Assembly: GCA_050874585.1 (NCBI GenBank)
Contig: JBNMKZ010000002.1
Span: 1 to 64,000 of the forward strand
Reading direction: 5' to 3'
Origin: UBA1067 sp050874585
Lineage (GTDB): Bacteria; Verrucomicrobiota; Kiritimatiellia; RFP12; UBA1067
DNA length: 64,000 nucleotides
In this document: in pieces, positions 34,357 through 41,611 of the stretch
Position numbering within the stretch: position 1 is the first letter of the stretch
Layout of the letters: every line of letters starts with the position of its first letter
Made by a program: the position numbers and the translations under genes
The notes under the pieces: model-generated
Seen by the model: the letters and a program-made list of their open reading frames with translations, nothing else
The model's database searches: none
What the model was told of the DNA's origin: nothing

Positions 34357-34532
34357 ATCGCGAGGGTCGAAGTCCCTCTCCCGTTGTTTTGGACCCGAAG
34401 TCTCGTGGTTTTAAAGTTCGAGTCCCGCGGTGACTCGGTCAGTCACCCGCAGTGACTCGGTCAGTCACCCGCGGTGATTCAGTCGGTTTCTCGCGGTGAT
34501 TCCGCCGGTTTCTCGCGGTGATTCCGCCGTGA
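34357..34532. repeat. 22-bp-periodic array (array 2)
   Basis: Eight periods of exactly 22 bp starting at 34357, 34379, 34401, 34423, 34445, 34467, 34489 and 34511. Each begins with a variant of TCTCGCGGTGA (ATCGCGAGGG, TCCCGTTGTT, TCTCGTGGTT, TCCCGCGGTGA, ACCCGCAGTGA, ACCCGCGGTGA, TCTCGCGGTGA twice). The middle copies contain GTGACTCGGTCAGTCAC, an inverted repeat. The last four are most alike. The period is not a multiple of three and no reading frame is kept. Bases 34231-34356 hold no gene. Confidence 0.8.
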
Positions 34533-34548
34533 TTTGGGCAAAAGAAGG

Positions 34549-34574
34549 CGGGCGGGGGACAGTTCCCCCGCCCG
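34549..34574. other. Strong GC hairpin after array 2
   Basis: CGGGCGGGGGA (34549-34559) and TCCCCCGCCCG (34564-34574) are perfectly complementary around the loop CAGT. No T-run follows on either strand, so it is not a standard terminator. Confidence 0.55.
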
Positions 34575-34729
34575 TTCTGCGGTGACGGCAGTGTGCGTCC
34601 GCCGCGCTGCGGATGCGCAAGTGCCACTCAGGCGGCCCGCCGTGGGGCGGACGTGTGCGCCGCGGGCCCGATTCGCGCAGGCGCGGCGCATATAAGGGTG
34701 CTTGCGGGCAAGGCTGGGGGCGAAGGGAC

Positions 34730-34860
34730 GGGGACTGCGCCCCCGAACCCCCGCTTGAGAACGGCGGAGCGAAGCCCCACCGCGTAGGCGTTTTGAAGGC
34801 GCAGGCGCGGCGCTTTTGTGCGTGCGGCTCCCCGCGTCCCTTCGCGGCGGAATGTGTAAT
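34730..34860. repeat. Large intergenic repeat, copy C (partial)
   Basis: GCGAAGGGACGGGGACTGCG, CCCCCGCTTGAGAACGGCGG and AGCGAAGCCCCACCGCGTAGG then GCGTTTTGAAGGCGCAGGCG correspond to the middle of the long copies and to copy B. The terminal promoter-proximal part is missing. The surrounding 34575-34729 is GC-rich with no supported gene. Confidence 0.55.
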
Positions 34861-34907
34861 TCTCGACTGGGGCTACGGAGTTCCTCCGAACGCCCTCGTT
34901 GGCAAAA

Positions 34908-35042
34908 TCATTTCGCTTCATCGGCATAGTCAATCCTTCCTGCCAGCTCTGCCGGCACTTTGCGTGATGTCATCCCGTCCGACCGTCTAATCGTCTCGCC
35001 AGCAGCGCGTTCGTTCTCTTTCGCCGGTGCCGCATAATTCAT
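34908..35042 (-). CDS. Possible small protein of unknown function
   Basis: 44 aa on the minus strand starting MNYAAPAKENERAAGE and ending GRIDYADEAK, highly charged, with no membrane segment or recognised motif. A strong extended -10 box lies 84 nt upstream on the same strand, giving it a plausible transcript, and AAAAAGG precedes the ATG. Its stop overlaps an ATGA into frames with protein-like but unassigned sequence. It could equally be an RNA or a decayed gene in this repeat-rich gap. Low confidence. Confidence 0.3.
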   Translation of the reverse strand: MNYAAPAKENERAAGETIRRSDGMTSRKVPAELAGRIDYADEAK

Positions 35043-35125
35043 TGCGCCGGCCTTTTTCTTGTTGCGCTGGGCGAGGTCCTCCGTTCGTTGAAGAGGGAGT
35101 CCTCCGTCGGACAAGATGCCGCAAA

Positions 35126-35134
35126 TTATACCAT
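35126..35134 (-). promoter_or_regulatory. Extended -10 promoter, orphan, minus strand
   Basis: Minus strand TGGTATAAT, a perfect match to the promoter consensus of this window, pointing into 35120-34900 where only a 44-codon frame is found. Confidence 0.6.
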
Positions 35135-35163
35135 ATCCGTCGCGCCGCTTGCAAGGGGGCGGA

Positions 35164-35250
35164 TTGCCGAACCACGGAATACGCGGAGCACACGGAAAAG
35201 GGACGGGCGTTTTTAGCCGCAAGGGACGCAAAGGTCGCAGGGAAAGTGGG
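35164..35250. repeat. 'CCACGGAATA...CCGCAAGGGACGC' intergenic repeat, copy 2
   Basis: GAACCACGGAATACGCGGAG, CACACGGAAAAGGGACGGGC and TTTTTAGCCGCAAGGGACGC, then AAAGGTCGCAGGGAAAG match copy 1 at 7729-7808 in order and spacing. Both lie a short distance upstream of a large-repeat copy. Confidence 0.7.
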
Positions 35251-35369
35251 GATGGGGCTTGAAAGATTTGAAGGGCGCGGGTGCGGCAGACTGAATGGGA
35301 GGGGCCTTGCCCGTGTGCCCCCGCGCCGCCGGCAACCGTGCTGACCCGCGCCGGGGCGGCCCGGAGGAC

Positions 35370-35834
35370 GCGTCCGCCGCCGGATGCCGCGCCCCATCGG
35401 GACTGCGAACCCCTCAGCTCGCCGTCGCCGCGCCCCACCCGCTCCTCACCTCCGCCCGTTCGAGGGCTTCTCCGGGGCTTCTCGAACGGCAATCCAGAAT
35501 GAATGAGGCTTGGGAGGGGCGGAGCGCAGAAGGGCGGGGAGAAGCCCCACCGCGCAGGCGTTGTGAAGGCGCAGGTGCGGCAAAACCACCTGCCGCGTTC
35601 CATCCTGTGGTCGGCCTGTTCCCTCGTCTCGGGCGAGTGGGTGAGCGCGGCGGTCGCACGAGAGGTGCGGTGCGACTCGCAGCCGTAGGAGAGGCCTCCG
35701 TCCGCAGCCAGTGATAACCGCCGAGGCAGGGCAGGCTCAGCGAAGTTGCTTGTCTAAGCGCGAAAGGCGTTGCGAGATCGCCGCCGCATCCGGGTCGGGC
35801 GAGCCGCCGCGCAAGCCCACGAGCAGGCGGTTTT
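35370..35834. repeat. Large intergenic repeat, copy D
   Basis: About 465 bp nearly co-linear with copy A (165-633), including GCGCCCCATCGGGACTGCGA, the AGCGCAGAAGGGCGGGGAGA block, GTGATA/GTGATAACCGCCGAGG and the terminal CCCACGAGCAGGCGG. It ends two bases before the extended -10 box of oadA. Frames through it are not credible proteins. Confidence 0.85.
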
Positions 35835-35835
35835 A

Positions 35836-35844
35836 TGATATAAT
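35836..35844 (+). promoter_or_regulatory. Extended -10 promoter of oadA
   Basis: TGATATAAT. Start codon 48 nt downstream. The adjacent upstream DNA is the end of the large intergenic repeat. Confidence 0.7.
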
Positions 35845-35892
35845 ATGAGCGTTTGGGTGGTAGTTCGCCCATACAGTGGAAGTAGAGACGAT

Positions 35893-37602
35893 ATGAAAAA
35901 AACAGAGAAACATTTGGTTCGGATTACGGATACAACCTTGCGCGATGCGCACCAGTCCCTGTGGGCGACGCGTATGCGGACGGACGACATTCTCGGCATT
36001 GCCGAAAAGATGGATAATGCGGGCTTCTACTCCCTGGAATGCTGGGGCGGGGCGACCTTTGACGTCTGTATGCGCTTCCTGCGCGAGAACCCCTGGGAGC
36101 GTCTGCGCCAGATTCGCAAGGTCTGCAAGAAGACGCCGCTTCAGATGCTGTTGCGCGGTCAGAACATTCTCGGCTACAAGCACTACCCGGACGACATCGT
36201 CGAACGCTTTGTCGCGCTGGCCTGCGAGAACGGGATGGACATTTTCCGCGTCTTCGATGCGCTGAACGATCCGCGCAACCTTGAGACGGCGATTCGCAGC
36301 GTGAAGAAGTACGGCGGGCATGCGCAGGGTACGATTTGCTACACGACGTCGCCCGTGCACACGACCGAGCTTTACGTGAAGCTTGCGAAGGAGCAGGCCG
36401 ACATGGGCATCGATTCGCTGGCCATCAAGGACATGGCCGGCATCCTGACGCCCGGCGCGGCGCGGGAGCTTGTCGCGGCGATTACGAAGGCCCTGCCCGA
36501 GATGCCGATTCAGATTCACTCGCACATGACGAGCGGCATGGCGGCGGCGATGTACATGGCGGCCGTTGAGGCGGGTGCCGGGTGCGTGGACTGCGCCATC
36601 TCGACGATGAGCTCGTTCTCGTCCCAGCCGCCGACCGAGTCGATTGTCGCGATTCTCGAGTCCGAGGGCTACTCCACGGGGCTTGATCAGACGAAGCTCG
36701 CCGAGATCAACGCCTACTTCAAGGATCTCAAGAAGAAGCGTCAGCCCGCCTCGTCCGCCAAGGTCGAGCCGGTGGATGCGGGCGTTCTCGTCCATGCGAT
36801 TCCCGGCGGCATGATCTCGAACCTGCGTTCGCAGCTCGCGCAGCAGGATGCGCTCGATCGTCTGCCCGAGGTTCTGGCGGAACTGCCGAAGACCCGTGCG
36901 GACATGGGGTATCCGCCGCTGGTGACGCCGACCTCGCAGATTGTCGGCGTGCAGAGCGTGCTGAACGTCCTTTCGGGCAAGCGCTATTCGATGGTCACCG
37001 ACGAGACGCGGCGTTATGCGGCTGGGTATTATGGGCGCACCCCTGTGCCGATTGAGGCGAAGCTTCGCAAGAAACTCATGGGCACCCTGAAGCCGATTAC
37101 CTGCCGTCCGGCGGATCTTCTGAAGCCGGGGCTTGTCGCCGCTGCCGAGGAACTGCCGCCGAACACGATTCGTGCGGAGGAGGACATCCTTTCGTACGCG
37201 CTCTTCCCCGAGGTCGCGCTTGGCTACTTCAAGTGGCGCAATGCCGATCCGAAGACGCGCGAGCCGATTCCCGCCGATGTCGAGGCCGCGAAGCAGGCGG
37301 CGGCGGCTCCTGCGGCCGTTGCGAAGGCTGATGCGAAGCCGGCGGCCGGCGCGGCGGCCGTTCCGCAGAACGGAACGCCTGTCGTGGCCCCGCTGAACGG
37401 TACGTTCTACCGCAGCGATGCGCCTGGCAAGCCCCAGATGGCGGCTGATGGTGCGGCCGTGAAGTCGGGCGATGCCGTCTGTGTCGTTGAGGCCATGAAG
37501 CTCTTCAATCCGATCAAGGCGACGGCGGCCGGCAAGATTACCTTCCTCGTGCCGCATGGTACGCCCGTGACGAAGGGACAGGTTCTTGCGACAATCGCCT
37601 AA
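35893..37602 (+). CDS. oadA: Oxaloacetate decarboxylase alpha subunit / biotin-dependent carboxyltransferase
   Basis: 569 aa from ATG 35893 (frame open to 35845). The HMGL-like carboxyltransferase TIM barrel at about 5-270 starts RITDTTLRDAHQSLWATRM, with the metal ligand region IHSHMTSG. A conserved carboxylase domain follows at about 285-455, then an Ala/Pro-rich linker, then a biotinyl domain ending EAMKLFNPI with biotin-accepting K536. It transfers CO2 from oxaloacetate to biotin. In Na+-pumping decarboxylases the carboxybiotin then goes to membrane subunits OadB/OadG, which are not in this window. A role in a pyruvate or methylmalonyl carboxylase complex is the alternative. Confidence 0.9.
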   Translation: MKKTEKHLVRITDTTLRDAHQSLWATRMRTDDILGIAEKMDNAGFYSLECWGGATFDVCMRFLRENPWERLRQIRKVCKKTPLQMLLRGQNILGYKHYPDDIVERFVALACENGMDIFRVFDALNDPRNLETAIRSVKKYGGHAQGTICYTTSPVHTTELYVKLAKEQADMGIDSLAIKDMAGILTPGAARELVAAITKALPEMPIQIHSHMTSGMAAAMYMAAVEAGAGCVDCAISTMSSFSSQPPTESIVAILESEGYSTGLDQTKLAEINAYFKDLKKKRQPASSAKVEPVDAGVLVHAIPGGMISNLRSQLAQQDALDRLPEVLAELPKTRADMGYPPLVTPTSQIVGVQSVLNVLSGKRYSMVTDETRRYAAGYYGRTPVPIEAKLRKKLMGTLKPITCRPADLLKPGLVAAAEELPPNTIRAEEDILSYALFPEVALGYFKWRNADPKTREPIPADVEAAKQAAAAPAAVAKADAKPAAGAAAVPQNGTPVVAPLNGTFYRSDAPGKPQMAADGAAVKSGDAVCVVEAMKLFNPIKATAAGKITFLVPHGTPVTKGQVLATIA

Positions 37603-37632
37603 CTAAGTCAATGTAAGGAGTGATAGGACGTC

Positions 37633-39180
37633 ATGTCGGGTCAGAAAGCAAAGGGTCGTAATCCGCGTATTCTGATTGTCACTCCGGAGATTACCTATCT
37701 CCCGGAGGGCATGGGGAATCTGGCGGGCAAGATGTCCGCCAAGGCTGGCGGCATGGCGGATGTGTCCGCCTCTCTCGTCTCGGCTCTTCACCTGCTCGGT
37801 GCTGACGTCCATGTCGCGTTGCCGCACTATCGGCGGATGTTCCATGTCGAGACGGCTCAGCTCGTGGCTGAGGAGTTGCGCAAGTACAAGAGCCACCTGC
37901 CGGATGAGCGCATTCATCTGGCTGAGGACCGCTGCTTCTACTACCGCGACACCGTCTATGCGCAGGGCGAGGGCAACATCAAGCTTGCCCTTGCGTTTCA
38001 GCGCGAGGTGATCAATAACATCATCCCGTATGTCCAGCCGGACCTGATTCACTGCAATGACTGGATGACGGGGCTGATTCCGGCGGCGGCGCGGCGTGAG
38101 GGGATTCCCTGCCTCTTCACCGTTCACAACATTCACACGCAGAAGTTGACTTTGGCGCGGGTTGAGGATGCCGGCATCGACGCGGCGGAATTTTGGTCGA
38201 ACCTCTACTACAGCTATCCTCCCTACAACTACGAGGAGTCGCGCAACTCGAATCCGATCGACCTTCAGGCCTCCGGCATTTTCGGTGCGCACTTCATCAA
38301 CACCGTCTCGCCGACCTTCTTGAAGGAAATCGTCAACGGTTGGCATTCCTTTATTCCGGATTCGATTCGGAATGAAATTCGCAACAAGTATTACGCCGGT
38401 TGCGCCGAGGGCATCCTGAATGCCCCGGACCCGACCGATAATCCGGTTACGGACGACAAGATTCCGTTCCACTACGGACCCGAGAACCACCGCGAGATGA
38501 AGCGCAAGAACAAGGTTGAGCTTCAGCACGCGCTTGGTCTTGAGGAGAATCCGGACGTTCCGCTGTTCTTCTGGCCGAGCCGGCTCGATCCCGTTCAGAA
38601 GGGGCCGCAGTTGCTGACGGACATTACCTACCGCTTCCTCTCGAAGTATGCGGATCGCGGGGCGCAGATTGCCGTTATTGCGAATGGTCCGTACCAGCAG
38701 CCGTTTTGGGACATCCGTTCCTTCCATGGGCTTCAGAAGCGCCTCGGTGTGCACAATTTTGACGCGAGGCTTTCGCAGCTCGGCTTTGCCGCGTCCGACT
38801 TTACGCTGATGCCGTCGCTCTTTGAGCCGTGCGGGTTGCCCCAGATGCAGGCGCCGATTTACGGTTCGCTGGCCGTCGTCCACAATACGGGTGGGCTTCA
38901 CGATACGGTTGAAATGCTGGATGTCGGGCATTCGACGGGCAACGGATTCGTCTTTGACACCTACGACTCCCAGGGGCTTTTCTGGGCAATGGATCAGGCG
39001 ATGGCGTTCTATTCCCTGCCCGCAGATGTCCGCGATCGCGAGGTTGCGCGGATTATGCGCGAGTCGTTGCGCCGCTTCAACCATGAGGCCTGCGCCAAGG
39101 AGTACATCAAACTTTACGAGAAGATGCTCGATCGTCCACTTGTGAGGGAAGGCGTATCCGATGGTGCACTTGCTGGATGA
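37633..39180 (+). CDS. glgA: Glycogen synthase (GT5-type)
   Basis: 515 aa. Transfers glucose from ADP- or UDP-glucose to the growing glycogen chain; GT-B fold, cytoplasmic. The N-terminal starch-synthase domain shows ILIVTPEITY and SAKAGGMADVSASLVSAL, a variant of the KxGGLxDV substrate loop. The C-terminal motif LFEPCGLPQMQAPIYG and NTGGLHDTV is the GT5 nucleotide-sugar and catalytic glutamate region. An insertion-rich middle (ESRNSNPIDLQASGIFG) is unusual relative to E. coli GlgA. Starts 30 nt after oadA and overlaps glgB by 20 nt. Confidence 0.88.
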   Translation: MSGQKAKGRNPRILIVTPEITYLPEGMGNLAGKMSAKAGGMADVSASLVSALHLLGADVHVALPHYRRMFHVETAQLVAEELRKYKSHLPDERIHLAEDRCFYYRDTVYAQGEGNIKLALAFQREVINNIIPYVQPDLIHCNDWMTGLIPAAARREGIPCLFTVHNIHTQKLTLARVEDAGIDAAEFWSNLYYSYPPYNYEESRNSNPIDLQASGIFGAHFINTVSPTFLKEIVNGWHSFIPDSIRNEIRNKYYAGCAEGILNAPDPTDNPVTDDKIPFHYGPENHREMKRKNKVELQHALGLEENPDVPLFFWPSRLDPVQKGPQLLTDITYRFLSKYADRGAQIAVIANGPYQQPFWDIRSFHGLQKRLGVHNFDARLSQLGFAASDFTLMPSLFEPCGLPQMQAPIYGSLAVVHNTGGLHDTVEMLDVGHSTGNGFVFDTYDSQGLFWAMDQAMAFYSLPADVRDREVARIMRESLRRFNHEACAKEYIKLYEKMLDRPLVREGVSDGALAG

Positions 39181-41194
39181 CCCCTACCTGAAGCCGTTTG
39201 AGGCGGCGATTCGTGGGCGGGCCAACCATGCGTTTGCCCGCGCCTTGGACTTGACGGGTGGAAAGGTCTCCCTTGCGGATTGGGCTTCGGCGCACGAGTA
39301 CTACGGTTTGCATCGTCGCCGCGTGCGCGGCAGAATGGGGTGGATTTTCCGCGAATGGGCACCGCATGCGACGTCGATGTGGCTGGTGGGGGATTTCTCG
39401 CGCTGGCAGATTGACCCGCGATTCGAATGCCGCCGCTTGGAGCATTCAGATGTCTGGGAGTGCCGCGTTGAGGGCGACCTGATTCGCCATGGCGACAATT
39501 ATCGGCTTGAGATTCGCTGGGAAGGGGGGCACGGCGAGCGCATCCCTGCCTATGCGCGTTATGTCGTGCAGGATCATACGACCGACCTCTTCTGTGCACG
39601 GGTCTGGGAACCGAAACGGAAGTACCGCTGGCAAAACGAATCCCCACAGGGCGTTCGCGGACGCTTTACGCCTCTCATCTATGAGGCCCATGTCGGCATG
39701 GCGACCGAGGATCCTCGCGTGGGAACCTATACGGACTTTCGGGACAATGTCCTGCCGCGAATCAAGAAGGCCGGATACAATACGGTTCAGCTCATGGGCA
39801 TTATGGAGCATCCGTACTACGGGAGCTTCGGTTACCATGTGAGTTCCTTTTACGCGGCATCTTCGCGGTTTGGCACGCCGGACGATTTGAAGTCCCTGAT
39901 TGATGCGGCGCATGGAATGGGGTTGCGGGTCATTATGGACCTTGTCCATTCCCATGCCGTCAAGAACGAGCGCGACGGTCTGTCGCTCTTCGACGGGACG
40001 GACTACCAGTACTTTCATTCGGGGGCGAAGGGCTGGCATACGGCCTGGGATAGCCGATGCTTCGATTACGGCAAGACGAATGTCCTGCACTTCCTCCTGT
40101 CGAATTGCCGCTTTTGGCTTGACGAGTACCATTTTGACGGCTTCCGGTTTGATGGCGTGACGTCCATGCTCTTCTGGAATCATGGGCTGGGCGAGGCGTT
40201 CACGAACTACGGAATGTATTTTGACGGCTCGATGGACGACGATGCCTGGGCCTATCTCCAGATGGCGAATCGCGTGATTCACGAGTCGCATCCCGGGGCG
40301 ATAACGATTGCCGAGGATGTGTCGGGGATGCCCGGGTGCGCCGCACCGGTGACGGATTGCGGCATTGGGTTCGACTATCGCATGGCGATGGGTGTGCCCG
40401 ATTTCTGGTTTAACTTGGCCGAGAAGGTGAAGGACGAGGACTGGCCAATGGGGGGAATCTTCTACGAACTGACGAATCGGCGTGCCGAGGAGCGTGTCGT
40501 CAGTTACGTGGAGTCCCACGACCAGGCCTTGGTTGGCGGAAAGACCTTCTTCTTCCAGTTGGCGGACGCGGCGATTTATGAGGGCATGGCCACGGACCAG
40601 CACGGGCAGGCGATTGAGCGGGCGATTGCCCTGCACAAGATGGTTCGCCTGGCGACCTGTGCACTCAATGGCGGAGCCTACCTGAATTTCATGGGCAATG
40701 AGTTCGGGCATCCTGAGTGGATTGATTTTCCGCGTCAGGAGAACGGATGGAGTTATGCGCATGCGCGGCGGCAGTGGTCGCTTCGGGATGACGAGGGGCT
40801 GAGGTTCAAGGCGCTCGGCGATTTTGATGAGGTGATGTTGCATGAACTGTCGGCAGCCCGGGCCTTCTTCGGCGAGGGGTTCGGCGCGGCGAAGCCGACG
40901 CAGCTTGTGGCCAACGAGTCCGATAAGGTTCTGGCCTTTGTCCGTGGCAACTTGCTGTTTGTCTTCAATTTCAACCCCGTTCGGTCGTTTGAGGACTATG
41001 GAATCCTTGTTCCCCCGGCTTCTGACTGGCGGCATCTGTTTGACACGGATGAGCCTCGATTCAGCGGGCAGGGGCGGATTGAGCCGAATCGGGTCTATGC
41101 GCCCGTGTTGGTTCCTTATCGCGGCGAACTTGTCCAGCAGGTGCGGCTCTATCTTCCGGCGCGAACGGCCATTGTGCTGAAGCGTCAAATTTGA
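39161..41194 (+). CDS. glgB: 1,4-alpha-glucan branching enzyme, eukaryote-type (GH13_8-like)
   Basis: 677 aa. Introduces alpha-1,6 branches into glycogen. The CBM48 region is at about 55-150 (REWAPHATSMWLVGDFSRW). The GH13 barrel carries nucleophile D331 (DGFRFDGVTSM), acid/base E385 (TIAEDVSG) and D454 (VESHDQALVG). Sequence blocks such as YGSFGYHVSSFYAASSRFGT and DGFRFDGVTSMLFWNHG resemble plant/animal branching enzymes rather than E. coli GlgB. C-terminal all-beta domain ends TAIVLKRQI. Overlaps glgA by 20 nt, so the two are co-translated. Confidence 0.92.
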   Translation: MVHLLDDPYLKPFEAAIRGRANHAFARALDLTGGKVSLADWASAHEYYGLHRRRVRGRMGWIFREWAPHATSMWLVGDFSRWQIDPRFECRRLEHSDVWECRVEGDLIRHGDNYRLEIRWEGGHGERIPAYARYVVQDHTTDLFCARVWEPKRKYRWQNESPQGVRGRFTPLIYEAHVGMATEDPRVGTYTDFRDNVLPRIKKAGYNTVQLMGIMEHPYYGSFGYHVSSFYAASSRFGTPDDLKSLIDAAHGMGLRVIMDLVHSHAVKNERDGLSLFDGTDYQYFHSGAKGWHTAWDSRCFDYGKTNVLHFLLSNCRFWLDEYHFDGFRFDGVTSMLFWNHGLGEAFTNYGMYFDGSMDDDAWAYLQMANRVIHESHPGAITIAEDVSGMPGCAAPVTDCGIGFDYRMAMGVPDFWFNLAEKVKDEDWPMGGIFYELTNRRAEERVVSYVESHDQALVGGKTFFFQLADAAIYEGMATDQHGQAIERAIALHKMVRLATCALNGGAYLNFMGNEFGHPEWIDFPRQENGWSYAHARRQWSLRDDEGLRFKALGDFDEVMLHELSAARAFFGEGFGAAKPTQLVANESDKVLAFVRGNLLFVFNFNPVRSFEDYGILVPPASDWRHLFDTDEPRFSGQGRIEPNRVYAPVLVPYRGELVQQVRLYLPARTAIVLKRQI

Positions 41195-41200
41195 TATACT
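41192..41200 (+). promoter_or_regulatory. Promoter of tRNA-Lys, overlapping the glgB stop
   Basis: TGATATACT starts on the TGA stop of glgB and ends 16 nt before the tRNA 5' end. Confidence 0.65.
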
Positions 41201-41216
41201 ATGCGGCCAATGACCT

Positions 41217-41292
41217 CGGACTGTAGCTCAGCTGGTAGAGCACGACACTTTTAATGTTGGGGTCGCGGGTCCGATCCCCGCCAGTCCGACCA
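41217..41292 (+). tRNA. tRNA-Lys (TTT)
   Basis: 76 nt including encoded CCA. Acceptor CGGACTG/CAGTCCG, D stem GCTC/GAGC, anticodon stem CGACA/TGTTG around loop CTTTTAA (anticodon TTT), T stem GCGGG/CCCGC around TCCGATC. All stems pair perfectly. Bases 41293-41421 after it hold no gene and no clear terminator. Confidence 0.97.
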
Positions 41293-41421
41293 CTCTTTTC
41301 CCCGTCAGCTTGCGTTATTCGTTTAATGTATGTGGGCTTTTTTTGTCGGCAACATTCGTTTAGAAGGGGGCATCCGTCCCGGTTTTGGCGGCGGGGTGGA
41401 TTGACCGAGGAAAGATGAAGA

Positions 41422-41430
41422 TGGTATAAT
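41422..41430 (+). promoter_or_regulatory. Extended -10 promoter of the tRNA-Arg/topoisomerase transcript
   Basis: TGGTATAAT, 80 nt upstream of the tRNA-Arg 5' end. No other promoter is visible before the topoisomerase gene. Confidence 0.65.
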
Positions 41431-41510
41431 GTGCGGCGTTTTGTGAAGACTGACAGCGTAGTGAACTACTTGAAATTGCCAAAAGAAGATTAAAAAGCCC
41501 GAAAGCCAAC

Positions 41511-41587
41511 GGGCCTGTAGCTCATTTGGACAGAGCAACTGCCTTCTAAGCAGTGGGTAGCGGGTTCGAATCCCGCCAGGCCCGCCA
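41511..41587 (+). tRNA. tRNA-Arg (TCT)
   Basis: 77 nt including encoded CCA. Acceptor GGGCCTG/CAGGCCC, D stem GCTC/GAGC, anticodon stem ACTGC/GCAGT around CTTCTAA (anticodon TCT), T stem GCGGG/CCCGC with TTCGAAT. It ends 24 nt before the topoisomerase start, with no terminator between. Confidence 0.97.
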
Positions 41588-41611
41588 ATTGCGGTCGAGA
41601 AGATTTTAGAG

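Noticed and set aside
34357..34532. CRISPR array
   Set aside because: Unit length is only 22 bp, the conserved part is about 11 bp and drifts, and no cas genes are present in the window.
34549..34574. GC hairpin as terminator of thiC or of an upstream unit
   Set aside because: No T-tract on either strand and no gene ends nearby; thiC transcribes away from it.
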